64,000 bases of DNA from positions 1 to 64,000 of the forward strand of contig URFZ01000006.1 of the NCBI GenBank assembly GCA_900547165.1, in the 5' to 3' direction. The position numbers and the translations under genes are program-made. The DNA is from an uncultured Eubacteriales bacterium (GTDB lineage Bacteria; Bacillota; Clostridia; Oscillospirales; UBA644). Of this stretch, positions 41,677 through 50,584 are shown in pieces (the first letter of the stretch is position 1; the number at the start of each line of letters is the position of its first letter). The notes under the pieces are model-generated. The model worked only from the letters and a program-made list of their open reading frames with translations, was not told the DNA's origin and made no database searches.

Positions 41677-42273
41677 ATGAAAGTGTATTACGAAACAACT
41701 GTTCCCGCAAATATCGTAAAAGATAAGATAAAGCGAAAATACGGAGAGTATCTGCAAGAGATTCTTTCCAAAAAACTCTTTCCCGAATTTGTAAAACCGC
41801 GGGAAAAACTTAACAGACTTGATTATTATTACAACACATACGCAGAGAAGAAAACCGTTTCCGAGGGTGTGAATTCCCGCTACCGTATCTCGATAACCGT
41901 CGAACAGATGCGCGGATATTCTTCCGTTTGCGTGAATGTTGTGAACGGTTGGAAAAAGTTGCTGCCTGTCGATCCGTTTGCACTTATCCCCGTGTGTTCG
42001 TTTGGTGTTATTTCATTTTTTGCATATCCGAGTATCCAATATGTTCCTTACACAACAAAAATAGATTATTTTGAGCGTAATTTTTTGTTTGGTTCGCCTT
42101 TACTTCAATTTTTGTTTGCTACGGGTATAGGTGTTATTGCTTCGGTTGTCTTTTCACTTTTGCGCAGGTGGCTGGCAGAACCGAGCGAAGACCCGCAGCA
42201 GAAACTCGACGCCTTTGCCGAACGGCTTATTTCGGACATTCCGAACCTGAAAAAAACAGATATACAAAAATAA
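41677..42273 (+). CDS. Hypothetical membrane protein
   Basis: I do not recognise this 198-residue protein. The first 95 residues are soluble and basic (VPANIVKDKIKRKYGEYLQEIL), then two hydrophobic segments follow near residues 105-122 and 147-167, and the tail is charged (EPSEDPQQKLDAFAERLISDI). It has AGGGGAG upstream and a hairpin terminator just behind, and is transcribed alone between two minus-strand groups. GC content matches its surroundings. Confidence 0.75.
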   Translation: MKVYYETTVPANIVKDKIKRKYGEYLQEILSKKLFPEFVKPREKLNRLDYYYNTYAEKKTVSEGVNSRYRISITVEQMRGYSSVCVNVVNGWKKLLPVDPFALIPVCSFGVISFFAYPSIQYVPYTTKIDYFERNFLFGSPLLQFLFATGIGVIASVVFSLLRRWLAEPSEDPQQKLDAFAERLISDIPNLKKTDIQK

Positions 42274-42276
42274 GAA

Positions 42277-42311
42277 ATGCCTACCGCATATTTGAAATGT
42301 GCGGTAGGCAT
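42277..42311. terminator. Bidirectional terminator
   Basis: ATGCCTACCGCA and TGCGGTAGGCAT form a perfect 12-base stem with an 11-base loop between convergent genes. Confidence 0.85.
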
Positions 42312-42339
42312 ATTAAATGCTTGTTTTGTTGATTGATGA

Positions 42340-43080
42340 CTATTTCACGGTGTCGGTGAAAATCTGTTCCTCGTCGTTTCCGTCGTCCTTGTTTTCTTCT
42401 TCTTTCGCAATATATTTCACAAGCACGGGATATACCGCGAAATTGTTGAGCAGGAAAACAAGCGAAAAGTTCGTCAGAAGCAAAAAGGCAAGTCCTAATT
42501 GCCAGAAGTACGCAAACGCGCCGAGAAATACGACGGCGAAAAGCAACATTCCGAGTGTTCGGAAAATTTTTGCGGTGCAGAGGATAAGGCTGTTTCTTAT
42601 CAACTGTTTAAGAGGCAAATCAAAAGATACCATCATCGGGAACAGATAGGGCAGAGAACCCGCCGCAAGAAGCACTATTAAGAGCATAAGCCCGAACAGA
42701 AGCGCAAACCCAAACCCGCCGCCTGTTGTATACTGCGAACGGTACCACGATATTGCAAATCCGAGCAGAATGCCGACGATGATGTAAAGCACCGTTACCG
42801 CCGTGCCCTGCTTGAAATTTTCTCTGCACTTTTTAAGAAAATCGTGATAAGGGTCAACGTGAACGCCGCGGACATAGTTTCTCATAACATAGTTGAGCGC
42901 GGCGGTTGACGCGCCAATCGTAACTATCGGAAGACAGCAGAAAAGATAAAGCAGGTTCAGTCCGACCATTGTCGGAAAATGCGTAAAATACGTTTTGAAA
43001 AATCTGATATAGGCAGGGGCTTTTTCTTCGTTTTTGCTGACCCCGGGACCTATTTTGTCTTTGAACGACCAAATGCTCAT
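42340..43080 (-). CDS. DUF624/YesL-like membrane protein
   Basis: A 246-residue membrane protein with about five transmembrane segments, including TMVGLNLLYLFCCLPIVTIG and AVTVLYIIVGILLGFAIS. The segment LYLFCCLPIVTIGASTAALN is the hallmark of DUF624/YesL. YesL-like proteins often accompany sugar transporters, but none is next to it here. ATG 43080 with GAGGAC upstream is preferred over the longer frame opening at 43167. Confidence 0.85.
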   Translation of the reverse strand: MSIWSFKDKIGPGVSKNEEKAPAYIRFFKTYFTHFPTMVGLNLLYLFCCLPIVTIGASTAALNYVMRNYVRGVHVDPYHDFLKKCRENFKQGTAVTVLYIIVGILLGFAISWYRSQYTTGGGFGFALLFGLMLLIVLLAAGSLPYLFPMMVSFDLPLKQLIRNSLILCTAKIFRTLGMLLFAVVFLGAFAYFWQLGLAFLLLTNFSLVFLLNNFAVYPVLVKYIAKEEENKDDGNDEEQIFTDTVK

Positions 43081-43096
43081 AAATTGTCCTCGGATT

Positions 43097-43660
43097 TTAA
43101 TGTATGTATTTGATTGCGAGCGGCGTAAGAAAAATGCGCCACAGCACAGGTATTGCCGCCAGCGCAAAAAGTGCGCCGCAGACTGCGAAATACCGCTTTA
43201 TAAGTTTTTTGAGTATCGCTCTGTCCGTTGCCCTGTATGCGTGATACGAAAGGTCCGTCGCTTCAACGCAGAACAGGCACAGCACGCATAATATCAGAAA
43301 CGCATAGGGGAGTATCGCAGTTGCGACCGTAAGCGCGCCGCGAACACCGTTAAGACAGTAGCACGCACTTGCCGTTATCCCCAAAAACATCGCTTTCAGA
43401 AACAGAAAAAGATTGCAGAACCAAAAGCCGAACAGCGAAAAACCGAGCAGAAACAGCGTGACAGTGAAAAACAGCGTATCTGCAATTATCGGAAAAATTT
43501 TGACCGAATTTTCAAATGAGGTCTTGTACTCTGCGCAGATTTGCGAAAGTCCGTCGCCGCAGAAAAAGCCGATATAGAGACAGCCTGTGATAAATCCTAT
43601 GGCGATAACGCAAAGCGCAATTAAAAAAATATTGTTTTTATATTTTCTCTCAAACGGCAT
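43097..43660 (-). CDS. SpoIIM-like membrane protein
   Basis: A 187-residue membrane protein with about five hydrophobic helices (FLIALCVIAIGFITGCLYIG; LFFTVTLFLLGFSLFGF; FLFLKAMFLGITASACYC; ILPYAFLILCVLCLFCV; ALFALAAIPVLWRIFL). The order of segments and the KAMFLGITA region resemble stage II sporulation protein M, part of the DMP complex that remodels peptidoglycan during engulfment. The similarity is judged by eye, so the assignment is tentative. It lies 16 bases before the YesL-like gene. Confidence 0.65.
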   Translation of the reverse strand: MPFERKYKNNIFLIALCVIAIGFITGCLYIGFFCGDGLSQICAEYKTSFENSVKIFPIIADTLFFTVTLFLLGFSLFGFWFCNLFLFLKAMFLGITASACYCLNGVRGALTVATAILPYAFLILCVLCLFCVEATDLSYHAYRATDRAILKKLIKRYFAVCGALFALAAIPVLWRIFLTPLAIKYIH

Positions 43661-43733
43661 TTTTGCGAACCTCTTTCATCAGTCTTACGGTCAATGACTA
43701 TGAAAAAAAAACAGTTCTTATGCCGTCAAAAAA

Positions 43734-44144
43734 CTATTTTGCCGAGTTGACCCCGAAAATTCCGCCGAGAGACGCCGTGCAAATCTCCACTGCAAACAGC
43801 GCGAATACAAGCGCTCCGACGTCTCCGAGCCCTTTGAAGATTATGCATGCGAGAATGTGGATAAGCGCATAGAACGCCCCGCATATTATTCCGTTTCGGA
43901 GTCCGTTGCTCTTTATCAGACGTGCCGTCAGAAACCCTCCGAAAAACGAACCTCCCGCAATGCTTATCCCCGCAAAAAGGGGCATAAACCCGTCCGAGAT
44001 CCGCGTTAATGAAAGAATCAGCGCAAAAATGCACATCAGCGCGCAGAAAACAACGGCGCCGCCGAGTATTCCTATTAAAAACCTCAGCAGAAAAACGCCT
44101 TTTGGCAGGTCTGAATTTTTTTTGTCGTAATAGTTCATAAACAT
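43734..44144 (-). CDS. TIGR04086 family membrane protein
   Basis: A 136-residue protein with four transmembrane helices (LLRFLIGILGGAVVFCALM; FMPLFAGISIAGGSFFGG; GIICGAFYALIHILACIIF; ALVFALFAVEICTASLGG). The SxxxGSFFGGFLTAR-like and GxxxGxxYxLIxxL patterns fit the TIGR04086 family found in spore-forming Firmicutes, commonly beside yajC as here. Start ATG 44144 follows GGGAG; the frame opens slightly earlier. Confidence 0.82.
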   Translation of the reverse strand: MFMNYYDKKNSDLPKGVFLLRFLIGILGGAVVFCALMCIFALILSLTRISDGFMPLFAGISIAGGSFFGGFLTARLIKSNGLRNGIICGAFYALIHILACIIFKGLGDVGALVFALFAVEICTASLGGIFGVNSAK

Positions 44145-44231
44145 CACACTCCCGAGTCTCGGCAACGGCTTTTGCCGCGCCTGTCAAAACAAGAATATGA
44201 TGTTTATGAAACGATTATTCTCAGTCAGAGA

Positions 44232-44663
44232 TTACTTCTTCTTTTCGCCGTTCAGTTTTGCTTCTGCGGCGGCACTTTCAGCCGCAAGGCTTTCCGCACC
44301 GGCAGCGTCTTTGGATTGAAGCGCCCATCTCTTTACCGCGATCTTGGACTTGTCAGCGGAAGATTCGATGATAAACAGGTCTTCGTCTTCTTTGATCTGA
44401 CGAACGATGCCGTTGATACCGCCGATGGTGGTGATGGTATCTCCGACCATAACGCCGTTACGCATTTTCTGTGTTTCTTTTTCCTGCTTTTTCTGAGGTC
44501 TGATTATAAGAAGCCAGAAAACAAGAACAAGACCGATGATCATAAGCGCGGGGAAGAGGTACTGCTGAACCGTTGCCCAGCTGAATCCCGACGAAGCGGC
44601 GCTCGATGCTGTCGAAGTTGCAGCCTCGGTTGCTTCTTTCGTAAGTGCAATAAGAAAATTCAT
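44232..44663 (-). CDS. yajC: Preprotein translocase subunit YajC
   Basis: A 143-residue accessory subunit of the SecDF-YajC complex. One transmembrane helix (ALMIIGLVLVFWLLII) is followed by the signature RPQKKQEKETQKMRNGVMVGD and TIGGINGIV. The N-terminal 30 residues are Ala/Ser/Thr-rich and the C-terminal tail is Ala/Glu-rich. GGAGG precedes the ATG. The neighbourhood with tgt and queA is typical of Firmicutes. Confidence 0.95.
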   Translation of the reverse strand: MNFLIALTKEATEAATSTASSAASSGFSWATVQQYLFPALMIIGLVLVFWLLIIRPQKKQEKETQKMRNGVMVGDTITTIGGINGIVRQIKEDEDLFIIESSADKSKIAVKRWALQSKDAAGAESLAAESAAAEAKLNGEKKK

Positions 44664-44750
44664 GATTGTTTCCTCCGAAATTATATTTATAGATATTTTA
44701 ACATATTTTTACCGTTATTGCAATAGGTGATACAAAACTTTCGCAAACCG

Positions 44751-45881
44751 TTAAATTCTTCTGCCCAAAACTTCTCTCCGTTCACGGTAAAATTCTTCGT
44801 ATCTGCCCTCTGCGAGAGCCTGTCTTATCTTTGCCGTAAGGTCGTTATAGAAGAACAGATTGTGCATTACGGCAAGTCTCATCCCGAGCATTTCGTCGGC
44901 TTTTATCAGGTGTCTGACGTACGCTTTTGAATATGTTTTGCAGACGGGGCATTCGCAGTTTTCGTCTATGGGGGAGAAGTCGTGCGCGTATTTCTCGTTT
45001 TTGATGTTGATTATGCCTTTTGACGTGAACAGATGTCCGTGACGGGCATTTCTTGACGGCATAACGCAATCGAAGAAGTCAACGCCTCTGTAAACCGCTT
45101 CAAGAATATTGACGGGGGTGCCCACGCCCATGAGATAACGCGGTTTGTTTTTAGGCATAAACGGTTCGACCGCCTCGATTATTCTGTACATTTCCTCGGC
45201 GCTTTCACCGACCGCCAATCCGCCTATCGCATAGCCGTCAAGGTCGAGTGTCGCTATGTTTTTCATGTGCGTTTGACGCAGGTCTTCAAAAGTGCAGCCC
45301 TGATTTATACCCCAGAGCATTTGTTTTGGATTGACCGCAACGCCTGTTTCTTTGAGTCTGTCAAGTTCGGTCCTGCATCTGACAAGCCAGCGGTACGTTC
45401 TTTCGCACGATTTTTTCGCATATCCGTATTCCGCGGGGTTTTCAACGCATTCGTCAAAAGCCATAGCAATGGTGGAACCGAGATTCGCCTGTATCTGCAT
45501 ACTTTCTTCCGGCCCCATGAAGATTCGGTGCCCGTCAAGGTGGCAGTTAAACGTAACGCCCTCTTCTTTTATCTTTCGGAGCTGTGCCAGAGAGAAAACC
45601 TGAAATCCGCCGCTGTCGGTCAGAATGGGTCTGTCCCAATGAACGAACTTGTGAAGTCCGCCCGCTTCCGCGACAAGTTTGTCGCCGGGTCTGACGTGCA
45701 GATGATATGTGTTGCACAAAAGCACCTGGCAGCCGAGCGTTTTCAAGTCGTCCGCGCTGACGGCGCCTTTTATTGCGCCCGCGGTTCCCACGTTCATGAA
45801 AACCGGCGTCTGCACCGTGCCGTGAACGGTCTCGAATTTGCCGAGACGCGCGTTTCCTTCCTGTTTTATAAGTGTATACAT
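44751..45881 (-). CDS. tgt: tRNA-guanine transglycosylase
   Basis: Exchanges guanine 34 for preQ1 in tRNAs with GUN anticodons, the first tRNA-bound step of queuosine synthesis. Visible features: ILTDSGGFQVFSL, the catalytic Asp region GVDFFDCVMPSRNARHG, and the zinc site CECPVCKTYSKAY with a later His in AVMHNLFFYND. About 376 residues from ATG 45881; an ATG 15 bases earlier is possible. It is 18 bases after queA. Confidence 0.96.
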   Translation of the reverse strand: MYTLIKQEGNARLGKFETVHGTVQTPVFMNVGTAGAIKGAVSADDLKTLGCQVLLCNTYHLHVRPGDKLVAEAGGLHKFVHWDRPILTDSGGFQVFSLAQLRKIKEEGVTFNCHLDGHRIFMGPEESMQIQANLGSTIAMAFDECVENPAEYGYAKKSCERTYRWLVRCRTELDRLKETGVAVNPKQMLWGINQGCTFEDLRQTHMKNIATLDLDGYAIGGLAVGESAEEMYRIIEAVEPFMPKNKPRYLMGVGTPVNILEAVYRGVDFFDCVMPSRNARHGHLFTSKGIINIKNEKYAHDFSPIDENCECPVCKTYSKAYVRHLIKADEMLGMRLAVMHNLFFYNDLTAKIRQALAEGRYEEFYRERREVLGRRI

Positions 45882-45914
45882 AGTTTTGCCTTTCAATACG
45901 GTGTGCCCGTGTTT

Positions 45915-46934
45915 TTAATAAATGAACATCGCGTCGCCGAACGAGAAGAATCTGTATTTTTCCTTGACCGCCTCTTCATAAGTCGCGAGTATCGTTTCTC
46001 TGTCAACAAGAGCGGAAACAAGCATTATCAGCGTGCTTTCGGGCAGATGGAAGTTCGTTATAAGTCTGTCGATGACATGAAATTCAAAGCCGGGATAGAT
46101 GAAAATATCGGTCTCTCCCGACTGCGCTTTCAGCGGCATAGAGCGTCCCGCCGTTTCAAGAACGCGGACGGACGTTGTTCCCACCGCCGTGACCTTTCCG
46201 CCTCGTGCTTTTGTTCTGTTTATCATATCGACCGTCTGCTGCGGCAAGATGTAATATTCGCTGTGCATTTTGTGCTGCGTCGGGTCGTCAACTTTGACGG
46301 GTCTGAACGTTCCGAGCCCGACGTGCAGGGTAACATATCCTATCTCCACGCCCTTTGCCTTTATTTTTTCGAGCAATTCCTGCGTGAAATGCAAGCCTGC
46401 TGTCGGCGCGGCAACGGAGCCGTCATATTTTGCGTATACCGTCTGATAACGGTTCGCGTCTTTGAGTTTTTCGTGTATATACGGCGGAAGAGGCATTTCG
46501 CCGAGTTGTTTGAGTCTTTCGGTAACGTCGCCGTCGTATGTGAATTTTATCGTTCTGTTTCCGTCTTCTGCAATGTCGAGAACTTCGCATTGCACGTCTT
46601 CTATATCAAGTATCGTTCCTATCTTTGTCTTTTTGCCCGGTTTGCAGAGACATTCCCAAACATCGGCGCCGCTTGTGGGACGAAGCAGAAATACTTCGAC
46701 CACCGCGCCCGTGTCGCGTCTTACCGCATAAAGTCTTGCGGGAATAACTCTCGAATCGTTCAGCACAAGGCAGTCGCCCTCGTTGAAATAATCCAAAATG
46801 TCGAAAAAATGACGGTGCGAAATTTCATGTGTTTTTCTGTTTAGGCAGAGAAGTCTCGAGCCGTCTCTTTTTTCAAGAGGTTTCTGCGCTATGAGTTCCT
46901 GCGGCAGGTCATAATAAAAATCGGATAATCTCAT
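45915..46934 (-). CDS. queA: S-adenosylmethionine:tRNA ribosyltransferase-isomerase
   Basis: Transfers and isomerises the ribosyl part of SAM onto preQ1-tRNA to give epoxyqueuosine. The protein starts MRLSDFYYDLPQELIAQKP and has GDCLVLNDSRVIPARL, the PTAGLHFT motif and GTTSVRVLE. With ATG 46934 it has 339 residues, a normal size; the longer frame uses a TTG that lies in the promoter region. The ribosome binding site (GGGAG) is about 16 bases away, which is long. First gene of a queA-tgt-yajC run. Confidence 0.94.
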   Translation of the reverse strand: MRLSDFYYDLPQELIAQKPLEKRDGSRLLCLNRKTHEISHRHFFDILDYFNEGDCLVLNDSRVIPARLYAVRRDTGAVVEVFLLRPTSGADVWECLCKPGKKTKIGTILDIEDVQCEVLDIAEDGNRTIKFTYDGDVTERLKQLGEMPLPPYIHEKLKDANRYQTVYAKYDGSVAAPTAGLHFTQELLEKIKAKGVEIGYVTLHVGLGTFRPVKVDDPTQHKMHSEYYILPQQTVDMINRTKARGGKVTAVGTTSVRVLETAGRSMPLKAQSGETDIFIYPGFEFHVIDRLITNFHLPESTLIMLVSALVDRETILATYEEAVKEKYRFFSFGDAMFIY

Positions 46935-46966
46935 CTTTTTGTTAAAGAATCTCCCTTGCTGAAATG

Positions 46967-46995
46967 TTGACAAAACGCCGAAAATGTGCTATACT
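46967..46995 (+). promoter_or_regulatory. Plus-strand promoter of asd
   Basis: TTGACA (46967-46972), 17-base spacer, TATACT (46990-46995). It reads toward asd, leaving a leader of about 85 bases. Confidence 0.8.
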
Positions 46996-47001
46996 TTCAA
47001 T

Positions 47002-47030
47002 ATTATAATGCAATACGAAAAATTTGTCAA
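47002..47030 (-). promoter_or_regulatory. Minus-strand promoter of queA-tgt
   Basis: Minus strand: TTGACA (47025-47030), 17-base spacer, TATAAT (47002-47007), a full consensus promoter. It faces the asd promoter with only six bases between the two -10 boxes. Confidence 0.85.
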
Positions 47031-47089
47031 CCTTATCGGGGTAACAAAACATAAAACTTTTTCGTAGTATATTGGTAGGAGTGATCGAA

Positions 47090-48100
47090 ATGCAAAATCT
47101 GAAAATCGCCATCGTCGGCGCAACGGGCATGGTCGGCAGAACCTTTTTGAAGGTCTGCGAGGAGTACGACCTTAAAGCTGATTACACGCTTTTGGCTTCC
47201 GCACGTTCGGCGGGCAAAAAACTTGAATTCTTCGGTAAGGAGTACGAAGTCAAGGAACTCACGGAACACAGTTTTGACGAGGGTTTCGACATTGCTCTTT
47301 TCTCTGCGGGCGGCTCGACGAGCGAGAAATTTTCTCCGATAGCAGCGGCGCACGGATGCGTTGTCATAGACAACAGTTCCGCGTGGCGTATGGACCCCGA
47401 AGTGCCCCTTGTCGTTCCCGAAGTGAATCCCGAGGATATCAAGTGGAACAAGGGTATAATCGCAAACCCGAACTGCTCGACGATACAGGCTGTTGTCGCG
47501 CTCAAACCGCTGCACGACAAGTACGGTATCAAGAGAATAGTTTATTCGACTTATCAGGCTGTTTCGGGCGCGGGCGTCGCGGGCTATGAAGATTTGAAAA
47601 ACGGAATCAACGGCGAAGCGCCGAAGAAGTTCCCGTATCCCATCTTCTCGAACTGTCTGCCGCACATCGACGTTTTCGGCGACGACGGTTATACCAAAGA
47701 AGAAAAGAAAATGATAAACGAGACGCGCAAAATCCTGCATGACGACACTCTCAGAATAACGGCTACGACCGTTCGCGTCCCCGTTTTTGACTGCCACAGC
47801 GAATCCATCAACGTCGAACTGAAAAAGCCTTTTGAACTTGATAACGTGAGAAAAGAACTTGCGGATTTTGAGGGCATTGTGGTTCAGGACGATCCGAAGA
47901 ACAACGTTTATCCCATGGCTGTTACGGCAAAGGGTACAAACGAGGTTTATGTCGGAAGATTGAGACGCGACGACAGCGCAGACAATGCGCTCAATATGTG
48001 GGTGGTCGCGGATAATATCCGCAAGGGTGCCGCGGCAAACGCCGTTCAGATCGCCCTCAAACTCATTTCCATGTGGGAGAGCGGCGAAATCAAGAAATAG
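47090..48100 (+). CDS. asd: Aspartate-semialdehyde dehydrogenase
   Basis: NADPH-dependent reduction of aspartyl phosphate, the branch point to lysine/diaminopimelate, threonine and methionine. 336 residues: Rossmann start KIAIVGATGMVGRTFL, GGSTSEKFSP, the catalytic Cys in IANPNCSTIQAVVAL, and RVPVFDCHSESINVEL. ATG 47090 follows AGGAG by eight bases; the frame opens at 47072. dapA follows after ten bases, so the pair feeds diaminopimelate synthesis. Confidence 0.96.
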   Translation: MQNLKIAIVGATGMVGRTFLKVCEEYDLKADYTLLASARSAGKKLEFFGKEYEVKELTEHSFDEGFDIALFSAGGSTSEKFSPIAAAHGCVVIDNSSAWRMDPEVPLVVPEVNPEDIKWNKGIIANPNCSTIQAVVALKPLHDKYGIKRIVYSTYQAVSGAGVAGYEDLKNGINGEAPKKFPYPIFSNCLPHIDVFGDDGYTKEEKKMINETRKILHDDTLRITATTVRVPVFDCHSESINVELKKPFELDNVRKELADFEGIVVQDDPKNNVYPMAVTAKGTNEVYVGRLRRDDSADNALNMWVVADNIRKGAAANAVQIALKLISMWESGEIKK

Positions 48101-48110
48101 GGTGACTTTT

Positions 48111-49004
48111 TTGCCTCATGCTCCGATTTTTGTCGGTTCCGCGGCGGCTGTCACGACTCCTTTCCTCGATGACGGTTCACTCGATCTTTATTCGTTTGAC
48201 CGTATACTTGATTTTATTCTCGAAAGGAACACCGATGCCGTTGTCGTTTGCGGAACGACGGGAGAAGCGTCTACTCTGACAGACGAGGAAAGAACGGCGC
48301 TCATTGCGCGCTGTATCAAAAAAGTCAAGAAAAAGATTCCCGTGATTGCGGGAACAGGAAGTAACAACACCGTCCACGCTCTGGAACTGTCGCAAAAAGC
48401 GGCTGACCTCGGCGTGGATGCTCTTTTGCTCGTAACTCCGTATTACAACAAAACAACGCAAAAAGGACTTGTCGAACATTACGGCTTCATCGCCGAGCGT
48501 GTGGCTTTGCCGATGATAGTCTACAATGTTCCGTCCCGCACGGGACTGAACATTTTGCCTGAGACGTATGCCGAGTTGAAAGAAATTCCGAATATAGTGG
48601 CGATAAAGGAAGCGAACGGCAATGTTTCGGCTCTTTGCAAAACTTTCGGACTTTGTCGTGATTCGCTTGACGTTTATTCGGGCGACGACGCGCTGATAAC
48701 GCCGTGTCTGTCTCTCGGTGCAAAAGGTGTTATTAGCGTTTTGGCAAATATCTGTCCCGCTCAGGTTCATGAAATCTGCACATCGTTTTTCGAGGGCGAC
48801 CATACAACGGCGGCGATGATCCAAACGGATTATCACGACCTTATCGAGGCTCTGTTCTGTGAAGTCAACCCCGTTCCTGTCAAAGTTGCTCAGTCGCTTC
48901 TCGGGCTGTGCTCCGACACGGTGCGGCTGCCGCTCGCAAAGATGAGCGAAAGCTCAAGGGAACGTCTTGTTTCGGCAATGCGTCGGCATTGTCTTTTGCC
49001 ATGA
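48111..49004 (+). CDS. dapA: 4-hydroxy-tetrahydrodipicolinate synthase
   Basis: Condenses aspartate semialdehyde with pyruvate, the first step of the lysine/diaminopimelate branch. 297 residues: VTTPFLDDGSLD, the substrate-binding GTTGEASTLTDEE, the catalytic Tyr in YNVPSRTGLN and the Schiff-base Lys in NIVAIKEANG. No ATG fits; TTG 48111 with AGGGTGA upstream (next to the asd stop) or GTG 48102 are the candidates. Its stop overlaps the next gene (ATGA). Confidence 0.95.
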   Translation: MPHAPIFVGSAAAVTTPFLDDGSLDLYSFDRILDFILERNTDAVVVCGTTGEASTLTDEERTALIARCIKKVKKKIPVIAGTGSNNTVHALELSQKAADLGVDALLLVTPYYNKTTQKGLVEHYGFIAERVALPMIVYNVPSRTGLNILPETYAELKEIPNIVAIKEANGNVSALCKTFGLCRDSLDVYSGDDALITPCLSLGAKGVISVLANICPAQVHEICTSFFEGDHTTAAMIQTDYHDLIEALFCEVNPVPVKVAQSLLGLCSDTVRLPLAKMSESSRERLVSAMRRHCLLP

Positions 49005-49348
49005 CCGGTGGATGTTCCGAATATTGCCGCGTCACGATAATCTATTCCGCGGATACGAAGAAAACTTCCGAATTTCTCCGTGCGCTCGCGGAAGAGGGAA
49101 TAGAAACTCACGCGTTTTGCGGTTCGTTCGGAAAAAAGAACAGACTGGCGTTTACCACAAGGGCTGTAAATGTCGCCGCGGCACTCCGATGTGTTGCGCT
49201 CCTTAACACGGACGGAAAAAGAACGAAAACGAGAGTGGAAGTCTGCCGAACGTTCGATATTGTTCCTTTTTTGGACTTTTCCTCGATTTCGGAAGACGAA
49301 ACGCCGCTTTCCGTTTCTGCGACAAGGATAGAAAAGGCTAAATTTTAA
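49001..49348 (+). CDS. Hypothetical protein coupled to dapA
   Basis: A 115-residue protein that I do not recognise with certainty. It starts inside the dapA stop (ATGA) and is followed by a terminator, so it is the third gene of asd-dapA. The first 65 residues (VTIIYSADTKKTSEFLRALAEEGIETHAF, then NRLAFTTRAVNVAAALRCVA) have a beta-alpha-beta alternation that recalls a small ACT-like regulatory domain. A role in control of lysine/diaminopimelate synthesis is only a guess from position. Confidence 0.65.
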   Translation: MTGGCSEYCRVTIIYSADTKKTSEFLRALAEEGIETHAFCGSFGKKNRLAFTTRAVNVAAALRCVALLNTDGKRTKTRVEVCRTFDIVPFLDFSSISEDETPLSVSATRIEKAKF

Positions 49349-49352
49349 CCGT

Positions 49353-49370
49353 CGGGGTCGAAAGACCCCG
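49353..49370 (+). terminator. Terminator of asd-dapA operon
   Basis: CGGGGTC-GAAA-GACCCCG followed by TCTCTTTTTT, four bases after the stop. Confidence 0.92.
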
Positions 49371-49472
49371 TCTCTTTTTTCAGAGTATACAATGACCGAC
49401 GAATCCTGAACAATTCTTTATGCCGAAAATCAAAATTACCTAAAATGATTAAAGAAAAAATATCTTTCGCTA

Positions 49473-49501
49473 TTGCTAAACAGAAAAATGTATGATATAA
49501 T
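49473..49501 (+). promoter_or_regulatory. Promoter upstream of the surface-protein/glycogen gene run
   Basis: TTGCTA (49473-49478), 17-base spacer, TATAAT (49496-49501), 36 bases before the first ATG. No terminator is visible from here to 61.75 kb, so it could serve the glycogen genes too. Confidence 0.7.
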
Positions 49502-49537
49502 ATATTTATAATAAGTCGCACGGAGGTGCCGTCCACG

Positions 49538-50584
49538 ATGAAAGAAAGCGTTCTTCGCGCTGTCGCGGTTTTCGCGGCTGTCATCAATATTCTTGTTTTT
49601 TCCGTCTTTTCTTTTTCGGGAAATACGGACGGGACATCTTCCGCGCCTGTTTTTGACAATTCAGATAATATTTATTCGGTTTCCGTTTTCTCGCCGAAGT
49701 CCGTTTACCGTGACGAACTCGTCGGGGGAGCGGATATTGATTTTTCCGTATACAGAAACGGAGTGAAACTTGCGTCCGACGAAATTTCATCATTGGATAT
49801 TTCTGTCTCCGCCGACGGCAGACCGTTTGAACGGGAGATATTGTCCGACGGAACGGTTCGTGTTCGCGTTTACGGGCTGACGGCTTCCTCTTTTCTTGCG
49901 ACTTTCGCAAAACCGCTTTCTCCGTTCTTCCTTAAAACAGGCGATTGCCGTGTCAGATTGACGTTTTATTCGTCAGAAGACAATATGACGGTCGGAAACT
50001 CCGCAACGGTATGCGTCTTGCCCGAGCCGTTCGGAAGATATGTTTTTTATGTATTTCTTCCGTTTTTGGTATTGTTCATTGCTCTCGGCTACGTTTTTAA
50101 GAGCCGCTTCGGAAAAAAATACAGGTTGCTTGCTTTTGACGTTACCGAGATCGACGGAAAACTTTCTTTCAGTCGGAAAGAAAAGAAAAATCCCGCAAAA
50201 GTCGGTTTCAGAAGTTTTGTTCCATATATTAGAAACAAGGCGTATGTCGGCGGAGTAAAAGTTGCGGCTTACGGCGTTTTTCGGAAAAAGTTTTATATCC
50301 GCAGTACAAACAAATTGTTTTCTTTTTCCGTGCTTCCTTTGACGGAGATTGAAAACAACGGTTTAACTCTTCCCGAGACTCGGAAAAAAGGCGCTAAAAA
50401 GTCTCATATCATTTTTTCTGCGGGAGAAGCAGTATTGTTAAAGACTTCCGACGGATTTGTTTGTGTTGCGGCAAAAGAAGTAAGACCGAAAAGAAACGAA
50501 AATTCTTACAAAATAAAAGAGTCGTCTGTTTCGGAAACGGAGCGTTTTGAAGAACCTGCGGAAACGGAGGGCAAAAAAGAATGA
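49538..50584 (+). CDS. Hypothetical membrane protein with extracellular domain
   Basis: I do not recognise this 348-residue protein. A signal-anchor (LRAVAVFAAVINILVFSVFSF) is followed by about 140 residues of likely extracellular beta structure, a second membrane helix near residue 170 (YVFYVFLPFLVLFIALGYVF) and about 150 cytoplasmic residues rich in Lys and beta strands. GGAGG precedes ATG 49538. It overlaps the next gene by four bases, suggesting a functional pair at the cell envelope. Confidence 0.72.
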   Translation: MKESVLRAVAVFAAVINILVFSVFSFSGNTDGTSSAPVFDNSDNIYSVSVFSPKSVYRDELVGGADIDFSVYRNGVKLASDEISSLDISVSADGRPFEREILSDGTVRVRVYGLTASSFLATFAKPLSPFFLKTGDCRVRLTFYSSEDNMTVGNSATVCVLPEPFGRYVFYVFLPFLVLFIALGYVFKSRFGKKYRLLAFDVTEIDGKLSFSRKEKKNPAKVGFRSFVPYIRNKAYVGGVKVAAYGVFRKKFYIRSTNKLFSFSVLPLTEIENNGLTLPETRKKGAKKSHIIFSAGEAVLLKTSDGFVCVAAKEVRPKRNENSYKIKESSVSETERFEEPAETEGKKE

